NCBI GenBank assembly: GCA_008477525.1
Contig: SPDT01000001.1
Coordinates: 806,001-870,000 of the forward strand
DNA length: 64,000 nucleotides
DNA from: Hypomyces perniciosus
Lineage: Eukaryota > Ascomycota > Sordariomycetes > Hypocreales > Hypocreaceae
Direction of reading: 5' to 3'
The notes under the pieces were generated by a model. That model was given only the letters and a program-made list of their open reading frames with translations. It was not told where the DNA came from and made no database searches. The position numbers and the translations under genes were made by a program. Positions 12,175 through 23,882 of the stretch are shown piece after piece (the stretch's first letter is position 1; the number at the start of each line of letters is the position of its first letter).

Positions 12175-15100
12175 GGGCGTGCTGCAGGTTGGATGTATGT
12201 TGTCGGGGGGGGCGGGGCCTATGGCGATTCGGGGGGCGTTGAGTTGGCTTTGGGAGACATGATATGATTCCGTAGACGAAAAGGGGATGGGCGACGTCGA
12301 AGAAGAAGATGGAAGCTAGATCGGATGTTTGCGTCTGAGGATAGATAGGTGGCAGCAGGGAGGACAGTTGTTGCTGTTGCTTCGCGGCTGATGGGAACGA
12401 GCGAGCGAGTGAGAGAGAGAGAAAACGACGGCAGCACAGACGGACAACTGGTAGCAAGCTGGCTGGCTGACTGACTGGCTGATGCAAAAGAACAAAGGAA
12501 GCAAACTCCCGTGCAAGCGAGTGCGGGAAAGACCGTGAACGATGGAGAGGTCCTGAGAAGGCTTTGCTGCTCTCGAGACGAGTTGCAGCACGCACACTGT
12601 CTGGGCCTAGGGGAAAAAGGTCAGAAGCACCGCACAGGAGGCATTGAGGTGAGAGAGAAGTTGGTGGCTGATCAATTTCCTGAGTGGGCCAAGACGGGCC
12701 TGTGGGGGATCCGGAGTGGTGGATTCGGGAGAGCTGGGGGCTGTTGGGGGGTGTGCTGAAGTACTGGATACATGCTACAGAGTACGGAGTACGGAGCCGC
12801 TGCAGCGGTAGTAATATGCGCTGGCTGTATGCACGACGGATGTACCTACATACGGCCCGAGTGGCCGAGAAGGTTTTGCCAGCTCATCCAGCGGCTGCTG
12901 ATCAGCGCTGAGCTTGAGCACAGTGAGGCTCTATAGGAATAGGTGGTGGGTAGTACGGAGTACGGAGTACTTTACGGAGTACGAAGTGCTAAAATGGGTA
13001 GTGCTGCTAAAGAGCTCCCGCTGTAGCATCGAGCCTCCATCTAATACTACCTCAGGCGAATGAATGTTTAGTCTCGTCACATGCAGTCAACTAACTGCAT
13101 TATTCATTGAATGTGTTAGTCAACAAGGACAGCCATTTCTTGGAATTTTGTGGACTTTCTTTTTTTCTCCATCATCCATTGGCGGTCGGTTCTCGACATC
13201 TGCAGCGCAACAATGCCAAAAAAGACAAGACCTTGCTTCGCTTCATTTGCGACTTGCGCCACAGCGTAGGTAGGTAGATAGATAGCAAACAAGGGAGAGA
13301 GAAAAGGGTTAGGGTATGGCAGATCCAGGGTCCGTGGACCAATATTGATTGATTGTTTGTTTGTATGTACGAGTACAGAGCACTCCGTACGAGTGCCATG
13401 GAATACGATTGAGTGATAGATTGATTTCCGTATCCAGTCCCAAGAGAAACGGGAGATGATGATTAATTGTTAACCAATTTAACCCCGGCGCTCCTGATAG
13501 AATTCATAATCGCTGGAAAATCTCCCATGGCCCTCTTTTTACCGTACCGAGTATAATCCCCGGATAGACCGTCGCGGTCCCAAGAGCACAATCCACATTG
13601 CAGAGCGGCCCGAGGAGAAACCTGATGTAACTCCGAGCCCGTACTCGTAGAAACAGACGAAAGAAGCTAAAGCCCCCTGACAATGTGTCGTATTTATTAT
13701 TGGCCTTTTCCGTGCAGAACCAGGGACAAGGCACCGGGGCTGCCCAACGGGTAACCGACGACGGCGCGTCGCAGCATTGGTCAATTGCTGGTCAGGGATC
13801 AAAATCACCAACCGTGGTACTAGTATGAAGTACAAGTGGATGCATGCGAGATAGTACTCGTACGAGTGGTACTCCGTAGTCCGTGGTAGTACGATGTTTA
13901 GGTATTCCCTTATGCCCATCTCCAAGCATTCCATATTGCGACGATACTACGAGTACTGCTGCTGGACTCGTACGAGTAATTCGCTACTCGGAGTCATGAA
14001 AATCCCGATAACCGGGATCGCCGTTCTTGCAACGCCCGCTGGAGGTCTCCTAGTACTAATACGGAGAGAGGACGGACTCTTTATCAGAAATGGGGTGCTA
14101 CCAAAACACCTCACAGAAACAAGACATGATCTCCCATCGCTACGAGTACTCGTACACACATACATACACTCGCTGTCGGTGTGAGGAGTCAAATAATGTT
14201 CCACAAATTCCCTTTGTGCTCCGAAGGCTCCCTTGTCTCCATACCCTCGTCGGAAGTACTCCATACATACCATGCATACCAGCAATTCAGGTTCTCCACC
14301 AACAGTCCACTCCGTTGTTTGAGCCAGAGCTTGGCCTGCTTGGCATCTTTTTTTTTTGGTCTTTCTTGTCGCACTGCTGGACCCGGGTTCTGGGGACCAG
14401 CCTCGTTACGGAGAGAGCCTGATCGAGCTGATTGATACTGATTGATATGAGTGAGACTTTTAAGATGGCAAAAAAGAAAAAAAGAATTTGCACAACTGCC
14501 AACTAACGGAGCACTTCTTAAGTCCATCCATTCTCATTCGTTTCGGCCCGGGCCTAAATACCACCAACTACTGGTCCATTGCACGGCTCTTAGATAATAT
14601 TAGTAGTACTACTAGTACAACGGACCACTACGAGTAGTCCACGAAATACCTTTAGTACTACTAGGTAGTCAACGGGGGCACAATAGCGCTAGCATCTTGA
14701 TGTGTAGGCTATCTAGAATAATGTCTCTTCGAGCACTAGTACGTACTCCTCATGCGTACGCGTTACCGGAAGCTCTGGCGACTGGTTCTTTGACTCGCTT
14801 AGATGCGGTAGCTAGCCAGCTGTACGGAGTACCAGCATCATGGTCACTCTGTCCTCGCCTTTGTAATAGTACTTCGTAGATAGTGCTAACTCGTATGCGA
14901 ATATTCGTGGGTAATGGCTAGAGGGCATGGGCCGCATGGTGGTTGAGCAACTCGTCCGTGCTTGGTCTAGCACTAGCTAGTACTGTCTGCTAAGATCTTA
15001 CTCGTACGGCTACATCACCGAGTAGTAGTACAATAGATAGATTTCGATGGAGATGACCCGGAAAATAACTCAGTTGTCTCGGGTTTTAGTTCGTGCATAT

Positions 15101-15946
15101 GCTTAGTTACCTTTGTAAGTAGAAGCAAAATAGTATATGTATACCACGAAGATCGGAGTGCGAAGTATAGACATCTCATACGGATAAGTACAGAGTACTT
15201 TGTAGATGCGCTCAGCCCCCAATATAACGGGTATCACCGCCGTTTTTGCGTTACTCCACGTTGGGTGCCAGCCATATGGAGTCCTCGTCTGCAGCTGTGA
15301 CAGATCCCAATGAGGCATACGGAGTATTATGCATGGCCCAGATGGCTGTCAGCCACATCGTCGGCTCATGTATCATCTTCTTTCCGGTGGCAAAGTTGCG
15401 GTACAAGTGGGCTACTCATACCCATACCCATACCATTTCTTCGGTGTCCCAGATCCAACCGGATGTCTGGTCCCAGGCAAGGATACCATGCGAGTTTGGA
15501 ACATAATCGGAAAATCGTGAGCTTGCGGTAGAACAAGACTGTCCAATGAATGGTCACAGACAGAGAGAGAGAGGCCCACCGGAAATAAGGAGAGCTCAGA
15601 TGTTTGTTCCACGACAAATGACACATGAGGATGGTCATTACTGCTTATACTGCCTGCTCTAACTCTACGAGTATGTAAGTTGGTTTTGCCTGGGAAAAGA
15701 ATGGGATCCAAGTACGAGTATCTATTCGGACAATCGCCCAACAACATTGCTAAGCTGTCCAATCCAACGGTTTCCGTCCCGTCGGCAAAGATAAACGGCT
15801 TCCATGCCGCATTGTCTCTGTCCGTCACACATAGCATAGACCAGGTAGGGGGTAGGCTTGGACCACCCCCTTCTCGCTTCCACCTACCAGGTCCCAAGCC
15901 GAACCAGCCGTTCCTAGGTAGTAATAGTGGTACGGAGTACTGTTAT
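12175..15946. other. Long intergenic region rich in TACGGAGTAC-type motifs
   Basis: About 3.8 kb without a supported gene. The first 450 bases are probably the leader and promoter of the methyltransferase. Beyond that are many copies of the decamer TACGGAGTAC and variants (for example 12783-12792, 12954-12970, 12973-12982 and 15931-15940), and short runs of TAC/TAG triplets. Overlapping open frames of up to about 200 codons near 15.4-16.3 kb run against each other and show no domain. Confidence 0.6.
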
Positions 15947-17772
15947 TCAGTAAACGTACACAAAGTTGGGGTTCTCCTTGTCCGTCATATCCACAAATGC
16001 CGTTGCATTAAGCTCGCCTGCAAGCAGCTCCCCACGCGCCTGCATCTCCGCTCGGAGTTTGTCTTTCCGCCGGTTCTCCCACATGAAAGCGTATCGAAAG
16101 ACGAAGAAGAGCGCCAACTCGATGCAGTTGCACACGAGCAGCGAGCTGATGCCCAGATGGTACGATGGTGCTTGGTTGGCCTTGTAAAAGAAGGGGCCTG
16201 CGATGCCTCCTACACAGGAGCCGAGCCAGATCATGCCGGAGACAATCATCTTCTTGGACTGGCCGCCGGTGTTGGAGGTGATGAGTGACAGACCGAGGAC
16301 AAAGGAGGCTTGGTATGAGCCTGTCAGATAGCTTTTTAAAGGGACACCTGTCAGCGGGTACCCGATATGGCATGACATTAATACGGGCTGCAGCAGGGGT
16401 GACTTACAAACAAATCAGTCGGCCAACGTAGGCATCATGTGGCGCACACAGGAATCCGATTGCACCCGCAATGGTTGGCAGCATGAACACCGCGCAAATC
16501 AACGTCCGACAATTCTTGGGCATATTCCTATTCGCACAGGCCCCAAGGCCGATCCAAATCACCACAAACATGCCCTGCGGAATACCCAACAACGCCGTGT
16601 GGAGTGTGTTGAACTTCAAGCCCTTGATGACAAGCGTCGAAAAGTTGGATATGCCGGCATTGGGGACAGCGCCAACGAAGCCAAGCAGCGTGAAGAGCCA
16701 CGTCTTGTAGTCGAGATACGCTTCGCGGATTTGCTTCCAGTTGATGTGTCTCTGCTCCACGCCGGTCTGGTTTCGTCGCATGCGGGCGATCATGAGGAGC
16801 TTCTCCTCGTGGGTGAAGCCAGAGATGGTCCGGGGTGAGTTGGGTAATAGGAAGAAGAGCAGAATGGCCCAGAAGGAGCAGAAGGCACCGACGATGATGA
16901 ACTCGTATCGCCATGATGCGAGCGTGCCTTTGATGTTACCGATGACATACCCTATATCAAGACTTATACATCAGTGACTGGAGCTAGGAGCGGTTTGAAT
17001 ACTTCACTGGGATGTTCAGACGTACCAATAAGACCACCCCCAGCAACGCCAATACCATTCCAAGCATACCACGCCGATATTCGAGACGGTTGCTCAGCCT
17101 GGGTATAGTACATGGACGTGATAAGCATAAACGCAGGGTCAGCAATCGCCTCAAAGGCACCGGATAGCACCCTCAGCGCCATGAGGCTGGTCATATTCCG
17201 CACGGCGCCCTGGGCCATGAGCAGAGCCCCCCACATGAAGATGTTGAAAGCGAGATACCAAGCAGGCGGGCAGCGCTGCATGATGAGGTTAGATGGGATG
17301 GCCCAGATGAGCCAGCCTATGTAGAAACTGCTGGATAGCCATGTGTAGTCCCATCCAGCGAGCCTCAGGTCATCTTTGATGCCGAAGATGGCGGCATAAG
17401 AGAGTGTGGTTTTGTCAACATACTAATCATGACCAGCCATGGTATCAGCAACTTGCCCTCATTTCATAATCGTTGCGAGATGCTCAGAGAAACATGTTGG
17501 CTTACATAGAAGAAGTAACAAATACCAAGGAGAGGCAAGATGCGTATATCCAACTTGCGTAGCAGCCGCTTCTCGTCAGCTTTATCAATTGCCTCGTCAT
17601 TGGGATATCGCTCTAGTGCTTCTTGGAACATCCCATGACCCGGGCTGCCAGTGACAGTTGACGCGGTTACTTGGAGGCATTTCTCGACATGTTCCGCGCC
17701 CTTGTCGTTGAACTTCTCCTGTATAAGAGAAGGCTGGACAGCGGGACTCTGACTCTCCTTGTCAACACTCAT
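15947..17772 (-). CDS. MFS transporter, anion:cation symporter (Dal5/allantoate permease-like)
   Basis: Four exons (17772-17506, 17422-17026, 16951-16408, 16331-15947) encode 530 residues, a normal length. The protein has a hydrophilic N-terminus and about twelve hydrophobic segments. It contains KLDIRILPLLGICYFFYV at helix 1, the loop after helix 2 and LRVLSGAFEAIADPAFMLI in helix 4, and the amphipathic central loop typical of the fungal ACS family (yeast Dal5, Tna1, Vht1 relatives). Such proteins bring organic anions such as allantoate, nicotinate or other vitamins across the plasma membrane by proton symport; the substrate here is not predictable. All three introns (83, 74, 76 bp) keep the frame. 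It is followed on the same strand, upstream by 411 bp, by a CFEM gene with its own start. Confidence 0.92.
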
Positions 17773-18183
17773 GGTTCAATCTGGTCCATGGTGTGAAAGC
17801 ATCGACATGGCACAAAAAAAAAACGCAGATTGTCCTGCTTATATCCCTTCACGAAGCGCCATGCGCCATGCATTCACCCATATTCACTTGCAAAGGGGCA
17901 CATCAGCAGGTTGACATTCACACACACAGGAGAGGAACGACGATATCCATATTGCTCCGTAAGAATTTATAACAATCACATGCTTAGCGGGGCCGGTGGC
18001 TTCAGACCATTATCTTCCTCCAATCAACCCAATCCAATCCAGGGTATAGAGATCCAACCTCGTGTCACGATCCAGTCCTTGTCATATAGAGTTCAAGACC
18101 AGTCCAGTCAGATTTGAGACACCAATTCCACGAGTCAAGCCCATCACCATCTCCCACACAGCACTGTGATATCGGCCCAAGCC
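17773..18183. other. Promoter interval between transporter and CFEM gene
   Basis: About 410 bp. It should hold the MFS transporter promoter and the 3' end of the CFEM transcript, both on the minus strand. An A-run (17812-17823) lies just upstream of the transporter start. No coding sequence was recognised. Confidence 0.5.
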
Positions 18184-18570
18184 TCATTCGAACGAAGTCC
18201 AGCCCGTATGATTTGCGGTACCCGGTGGCGTCGGGTCTTCCTCGTTGATGCAAAGAGCTATGCCGGCAGGGAGGACTTGTTCTATCCGTTTTCACTTAGC
18301 TGCCCACCCTCACGAACATATATCACGGGGAAAGGCACACTTACCCTCAGCTACCTGGGCGCCACATCTCTCGACGACACAGTGCTCAGAGTGTTCCTTG
18401 ATTTCATTAAAGTGCTTGCAAAAGCAATGCATATCCAGCGGTTTGCATCCCTTCATTTCAACAAGAGACGTCTTGATACAAGGCACGGCACATGGAGGCA
18501 TGTCCCTCATCTGCAGCTTGCGCGAGAACACCGCGACAGCGAGGGTGCTGAGAACGATAAGGAGCTTCAT
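18184..18570 (-). CDS. Small secreted CFEM-domain protein
   Basis: Two exons (18570-18345, 18275-18184) give a 105-residue protein. A signal peptide (MKLLIVLSTLAVAVFS) is followed by eight cysteines in CFEM order: Cys27, 31, 42, 49, 51, 64, 69 and 84. The start PPCAVPC and the segment CKPLDMHCFC match the family, and Asp46 sits at the haem-binding aspartate position. The eighth cysteine exists only after splicing the 69-bp intron (GTAAGT donor at 18344), which argues that the unspliced 86-codon frame is not the real product. Spacing between the last two cysteines is 14, one short of the common 15-16. No GPI-anchor tail is visible, so it is predicted to be soluble and extracellular. CFEM proteins act in haem capture, adhesion or as effectors; the role here is open. 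Confidence 0.82.
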
Positions 18571-18891
18571 TTTGTGTCAGTTTCCAAGGACAAGTTGCTG
18601 ACAAAGGGGATAATTGTTGGTCAAAATGGCGGCTGAGGGCTAAGATTTAAGAACAATCTGAGGAATCGAAACATCAAAAAGACAAGCTTTATCCTTGAGA
18701 TGCCGACTTGAACCTTGTACTCATTCGTCTCCCAAGTCACGATTGTACACACTTGGAACCAAAAAAAGCATGACTCAAAAAAGTAAGCCTCGATATCTTC
18801 CTGCAGCCTTAAATTTACATTGCGCCTCGTCACTGACCAACTCAAACAGATAACGCCAAGCTTTTCGTTAAACCTGACAGATCAAGCCTTC
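18571..18891. other. Intergenic region between arp10 3' end and CFEM promoter
   Basis: About 320 bp. It holds the likely CFEM promoter and leader on the minus strand and the 3' end of the Arp10-type gene. No open frame is supported. Confidence 0.5.
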
Positions 18892-20664
18892 TCACACATT
18901 GCCCCAGGTTCCCAAGGTCCAGTTTGTATGATGCCCTCCGCTGCCCCGGATAAAACCGCCTGCACCAAGGCTTTGTCGCTGCTGAGCCTTGACATCAACT
19001 TCGCTTGGACGAGATGCTCCACTGGCGCCTTGCTGCAGCCACAGTTCGCGATCAACTGTCGCCATAGCCGGAACTTTGAGTTGGCAGAGTAAGCTTGCTC
19101 CAGCCCAAGGCCCAAGGGAATGAATGGTCCGGAATTCACCTTGGACCTGCTGAATCTTTGGTCGATTACGCGCCACTTTTGCTTCGATGGGGTCTGTGTC
19201 AAGTTGCGTGGCTGTCGTGGCGATTGAGCTTGGTCTCGAGACATTTTCTTGCTCATCTCCAGGATCGGATGTCGTCGTTGCTGAGCTTACTGACCTTGGC
19301 ACACTTGCCCTTCGATCAGAAATCCGACTGTTTCGTGACTCTTCCACGCTCTTGCCAGTGACATTCGCCCATCCCTTTCTGTTCACCATACTTGTCACTT
19401 CATCCACAATGCGTTCCTTGATGCCCAAGATGTTTGAGCAGCCTCCAGTGAAAATCAGTCGGGACATGCACACGGCTCTCGCATCTATCGGCAGCTGCAA
19501 GAGATGTTGGTACACGAGTAAATGCACGGGCAACTCATGATCGTCAAACGTAGTCGGTGCTATTGACTGATCGAAGAACGTGTCGTCACACACGTCAGCG
19601 ATCTTGTCAAAGGGAACCTCGATCGTCTTCGGTGGTTTCGTCGACCTCAACGGAATGTGAACCACGCTTGCTGGACTCGCAGAGTCCGGCTCAGACTCAT
19701 CCTGTTCCTCCACTGTGTCTAGTTGTGCGGATTGTCTCTGGGCTGATTTGAACGCGGAAGGCCGACACCACATTATGCGGCACATAATATCCTCACATTC
19801 GTTGAAGCTGATGACTCGCTTCCCTTCATCCTCATTCTTACCCGTCAGCAGTTTGCGTAAAGTCTTGTAAAGTTCCTCGTTGAGAAATTTGCCTCCTCTT
19901 ACGCTACGCGTGCATTTCACCTCGCGGTATTCGTACACGCTGGTGACCACCGTCTCTGCCCATCCCATGTCGATGACTAGTGCTGATCGAATCCCAGCGG
20001 CGACCGCGGACATGGTGGCCGATGACATGAGTGAGATTATGGGGGTTTGGAAGCACTTGAACATGATGTCGAGAACAGTAGATAGAAGAGGTATCGGGAC
20101 GGCAGAATCCAGAACGAGGCCTGCTCTCCTTGGCCGAGAGTCGATGAGCAGACATCTGAGATCAACATCAGTGGCGAGATATGGCAGGTGAGAGCGGTCA
20201 TTCTACCTTGCGAAAGCATCTCTCAGCAAACGGTCCAGCTTATCATGGACAAGCCCTATGTCAATGTCTCTCAAGTTGTGATTCCATATTTCATAGTCTT
20301 GTGCCCACGTATCCAAGTCAACAGCCCCAGGCCGCGCCCAGTCTCTAAAATCCCCAGCCCGTCGTTGGTCGTGAGGGCCATATGTGAGAACAGCCTTGGG
20401 CAGATTGTCGCCCGCGAACCCGGCACGGAGAAACCGCGAGCCCAGCTCAATTATCAGAAAGTCATCGTCAGCCCGAATTGTCGACGGTGAGCCATATGTC
20501 GTCGTGCTCGTACGAGGAGGCGTGTGTGGTGCTGTGGCTGATCCTGTCTGTCCCTGAGTTGGCGCAGATCGAATGCTGGCCACGCTCCGATGAGCAAGTG
20601 TTGGGCCGGCCCCAGAGGACATGGACATGGCCTCGCGTAAAGCTGTAATGTGTCTGTCTCTCAC
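18892..20664 (-). CDS. Arp10-type actin-related protein (dynactin pointed-end)
   Basis: Two exons (20664-20207, 20155-18892) encode 573 residues. After a Ser/Thr-rich N-terminus comes an actin-fold start, DDDFLIIELGSRFLRAGFAGD (phosphate-1 region), then after the intron LVIDMGWAETVVTSVYEYRE (phosphate-2 region) and a late FTGGCSNILGIKERI segment like the actin adenosine-binding region. The layout matches the divergent fungal Arp10/Arp11 proteins (Neurospora ro-7), part of the dynactin pointed-end complex used in dynein-driven nuclear and vesicle transport. It is longer than actin because of acidic and Ser-rich insertions around residues 260-310 and 430-490. The 51-bp intron joins RDAFAR to CLLIDSRPRRAGLVLD in frame. 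An alternative is another divergent ARP; nuclear ARPs fit less well. Confidence 0.83.
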
Positions 20665-20944
20665 GCACTTGGAAAGGCGTTGTTTCTCTCAAACTCTCAC
20701 TCACTCATCTCTCTCACATGGGCGTTTACACAGATAGTAGTAGTAGGGAGTGCACAGATAGGCCATTGGGCCCCTAGGCTCCTAGGCTCTAATAGAGCAA
20801 ACACTGTGGGTGACGTCGGCGTTTTTAGCGCCGATGTGCCGATGGTCTGTTTAGATCGTCACCGCAGCGACGTGGGGTTTCCTCCAGAAGCATCAACGTC
20901 ACCCGTCTGCACGAGGGGAGGTGAAGCAGTTGTCAGCGCTCCCG
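20665..20944. promoter_or_regulatory. Divergent promoter of arp10-type and GEN1-type genes
   Basis: The start codons of two head-to-head genes are 280 bp apart, so both promoters must share this interval. A repeated CTCCTAGGCTC-like stretch is visible near 20773-20793. No TATA box was clearly recognised. Confidence 0.6.
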
Positions 20945-23478
20945 ATGGGGATAAAAGGGTATTCAATTGTGCTGTATTGGCCTCTGCTGAAACTCGTGCT
21001 AAGTCTGTCGCAGAATTTACCGTGAGCTGGGACCTGGAAAGAGGGTTTCCTTGTCGAGGCTAGCAGCCGACAGCTTCAACAGCGCAAATCGACCCTTGCG
21101 ACTAGCAATCGACATTGCGATTTGGCAGTTCCAGAGCCAGGCGGCCCGAGGTATGTATTCCAGATATTTGAAACCTCGTCTAGCCCTGTTTGTTGAGGAC
21201 CAGCTACCTAACTGAACAAGGCGGAACGAACCCTGCTATTCGAACCCTGTTCTACAGGCTCGTTCGACTTCTCGGAACACCCATCCAACCAGTATTCGTT
21301 TTCGATGGCCCCAAGAAACCAACCTTCAAACGAAATAAACGCTCCGGGAGAGGAGACGGCGTTGCGATAGCCCAAGCGAAACGACTGATTCGACTGTTCG
21401 GATTCGTGGCTCACGATGCCCTCGGAGAGGCTGAAGCAGAATGTGCCCTACTCCAGAAACACGGCATTGTCGATGCCGTTTTGAGCGAGGATGTGGATAC
21501 AATCATGTTCGGATGCACCAGGACATTGCGCAATTGGTCCGCCGAGTCGAAAGGCTCAAAGACCCCAACGCACGTGTCCATGTACGATGTGAACGAAATG
21601 AACATCGCCGACCTCGGACTTGATAGGGAAGGGATGGTATTAGTGGCCCTTATGAGTGGAGGCGACTACCTCCCTGAAGGAGTACCTGGGTGCGGTGTCA
21701 AGGTGGCATGCGAGGCGGCCAAAGCTGGCTTTGGCAGATCGGTGTGTCGACTCAAGGCTTCAGACAAGGAAGGACTTCGTATTTGGAGGGAATCACTCAT
21801 ACACGAGTTGAGAACAAACGAGAAGGGACATTTTCGCACACGGCATAAAGCATTGAACATTCCGGCTAACTTTCCTAACTTGGAGATTCTTCGGTACTAC
21901 ACACATCCCGTGGTATCGCCAGAATCAAGCCTAGATGCAATCCGACAAAAGCTGGGAGAAACAAGAGAAATACAACTGGAAGCGTTGAGGGAGTTTGCAC
22001 GAGAGACTTTTGGCTGGGACTTTCGAGCAGGGGCAATCAAGTTCATCCGTGTGCTTGGCCAAGCTCTGCTAGTGACTAAACTCCTCCAGGGAGAAGCTGA
22101 GGCAGAAAGTTTTGTGAAGAAAATATCAAGTCGTCGGAATCACTTCAGCACAGACGGCACATCAGAGCTGCGATTTGCATATATCCCCGAGGAGGTCGTG
22201 CCTATTGATCTTTCGAAAGAGGTGGAAGAGGAGATTTCCTATGGTCGGGGAGGGCTGGCGCTCAACAGCGATGATGAATTCGACGTACCGGCAAGCAGCG
22301 CTGAAGCCGTTGAAGGAGCCCGTGCAGGCACTGGGAAGGTTTTTGATGTTACAAAGCCAGATCTAACATGGGTTCTGGAGGAAGTGGCCAGACAGACTGT
22401 GCCAAAGAAGATTCAAGCCTGGGAAGAAGCGGACCTGGCCAAGACCAAGCGTAAATCGCCAACCAAGAAAAAGGCAGCCGGTAGCAAGAGCAAGAAAAAG
22501 GCAGAATCCACGCCTCATGAGACACTTGACCAATTCCTTCGAGTCAGCAAGGTGTCGGAAGCCGCAAAGAGTGTGATTGAGCACAAAGACATGGACATGG
22601 AGCCAGGCAAGCTGAGAAAACCAAAGAATATGTCTCCTCCAAAAGATGTGCCTCCTCCAAAGCCGAGCATGCTACGCCGCCCTCAAACGCCTCCTCCGTG
22701 GGAACCAAGTAAGCAATCTTCGCCCACGGCTGCCGACAGCTCGTTCGATTGGACAATCTCCAGCTCACCAGAGACACCTAGGCCCCGGAAACCCGCTGGT
22801 GACCCGGAGACGATTGTCATTTCATCAAGTCCTCTCAGCGTGGCGGTTTCGCCTTCCCCATCTCCACTACCGTCCCCAACTCGGCTTGCTCCCTCTAAAT
22901 CTGGGGAGATGCCTAGCTCTATACAGTCGATACTTTCCGCGAGTCGTGTATCGCAAGGGGTGAAGAGTGGTAGGAGAAGTGCCGCAACAACGACAAAGAT
23001 ATCGTCCCCTCCAAAAGGATCACAGGGATTCAAGCTCAAGCAAACATCAATGGATATGTTCGCGACGCGGTCTTCCCAGCCAGTGTCTAGTCAGCCAAAG
23101 CCACGCAAGAACAGTGGCCTCGGCGTCACTGGGGAGTCTAGCAAACCGAAAGGATTCTCGGTTGCAACAAGCGACTCTGACCCAGAGGTTATCTCCTTAT
23201 CTATCCCTGATTCACCTCCATCTCCCGGCAAGCGGCGCCAGGAGCACCACATGCCTCCAGAGCGCACACAAAGCCCCAGTCCCATTCGAAAGAAGAAATT
23301 GCTCGTCCCGAGTACATCCACCTTTGGCTTCCTTGATGAGGTCGAGGTGGATGCGGATGAGTACGAAGAACGGATTTGCAGGGAGATGAAGTCACTAGAA
23401 ATTCGCGGTGTTAGATCTGGAGTGGTGAGGATGAGTGATGTATCAGTGATTGACCTCACCGGGGAGGCTTATGAATGA
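20945..23478 (+). CDS. GEN1/Yen1-type XPG-family Holliday junction resolvase
   Basis: Three exons (20945-20958, 21014-21150, 21221-23478) encode 802 residues. The 14-nt first exon supplies MGIKG, and splicing completes MGIKGIYRELGPGKRVSLSR, the conserved XPG N-terminus; without it the protein lacks its essential amino end. The XPG-N domain has RLAIDIAIWQFQ and PVFVFDG. The XPG-I acidic residues lie in GEAEAECALL (about 119) and SEDVDTIMFG (about 139). GGDYLPEGVPGCG (about 197) begins the helix-hairpin-helix region. The C-terminal half is low-complexity, Ser/Pro/Lys-rich, with many SP sites, as in fungal GEN1/Yen1 regulated by phosphorylation. These enzymes cut four-way junctions in the nucleus during homologous recombination. 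FEN1, EXO1 and Rad2 differ in length and in the region between XPG-N and XPG-I. Confidence 0.92.
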
Positions 23479-23882
23479 CGAAGTTAATTAGGTCCTATAT
23501 TCGTGGGACGGCACGGGCATGACACAATCGTATACCAATTTTCCATAGCATATTTTCAGAGTAGTATTTCCTCATAGAATTGTTAAAAGGCTGTCGCCTA
23601 TGGCGCAACCACGTGTTTTTTTGAATCGTGCCCCCGGCCGTTAAGTTCCTCTATTATTATATCTGTTTTGGTATCATTTTACCCCCTAATGGAAACCATG
23701 TTATACAAGTCCATGTTCGATGTTTTAAGCCCGCCCCGGAATCCAACATGATATGTATACTAGTCCAACAGCCACTCTATGCAGTGTCCCGATATGATTC
23801 CGCAGCCCTGCCTCCTCGTCCCGTTCCGTCTAAAAGCGCAGCGATCTGTCGCCGCCATCCTACGACCAGTGGTTTCCTCACC
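23479..23882. other. Convergent 3' interval between GEN1-type gene and mgs1
   Basis: About 400 bp between two stop codons. It holds the 3' untranslated regions of both genes. No gene or clear repeat was seen. Confidence 0.5.

Noticed and set aside
12074..12595. 173-codon minus-strand frame upstream of the methyltransferase
   Set aside because: It lies in the pyrimidine-rich leader, is rich in Ser, Leu and Arg from base bias, and overlaps the start of the methyltransferase in another frame.
15412..16288. Overlapping 161- and 202-codon frames on opposite strands
   Set aside because: They overlap each other and the 3' end of the MFS gene, with no domain; likely chance.
10660..18570. Secondary-metabolite cluster suggested by a LaeA-like gene and a transporter
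   Set aside because: There is no synthase, tailoring oxidase or cluster transcription factor between them, only a long gene-free interval.
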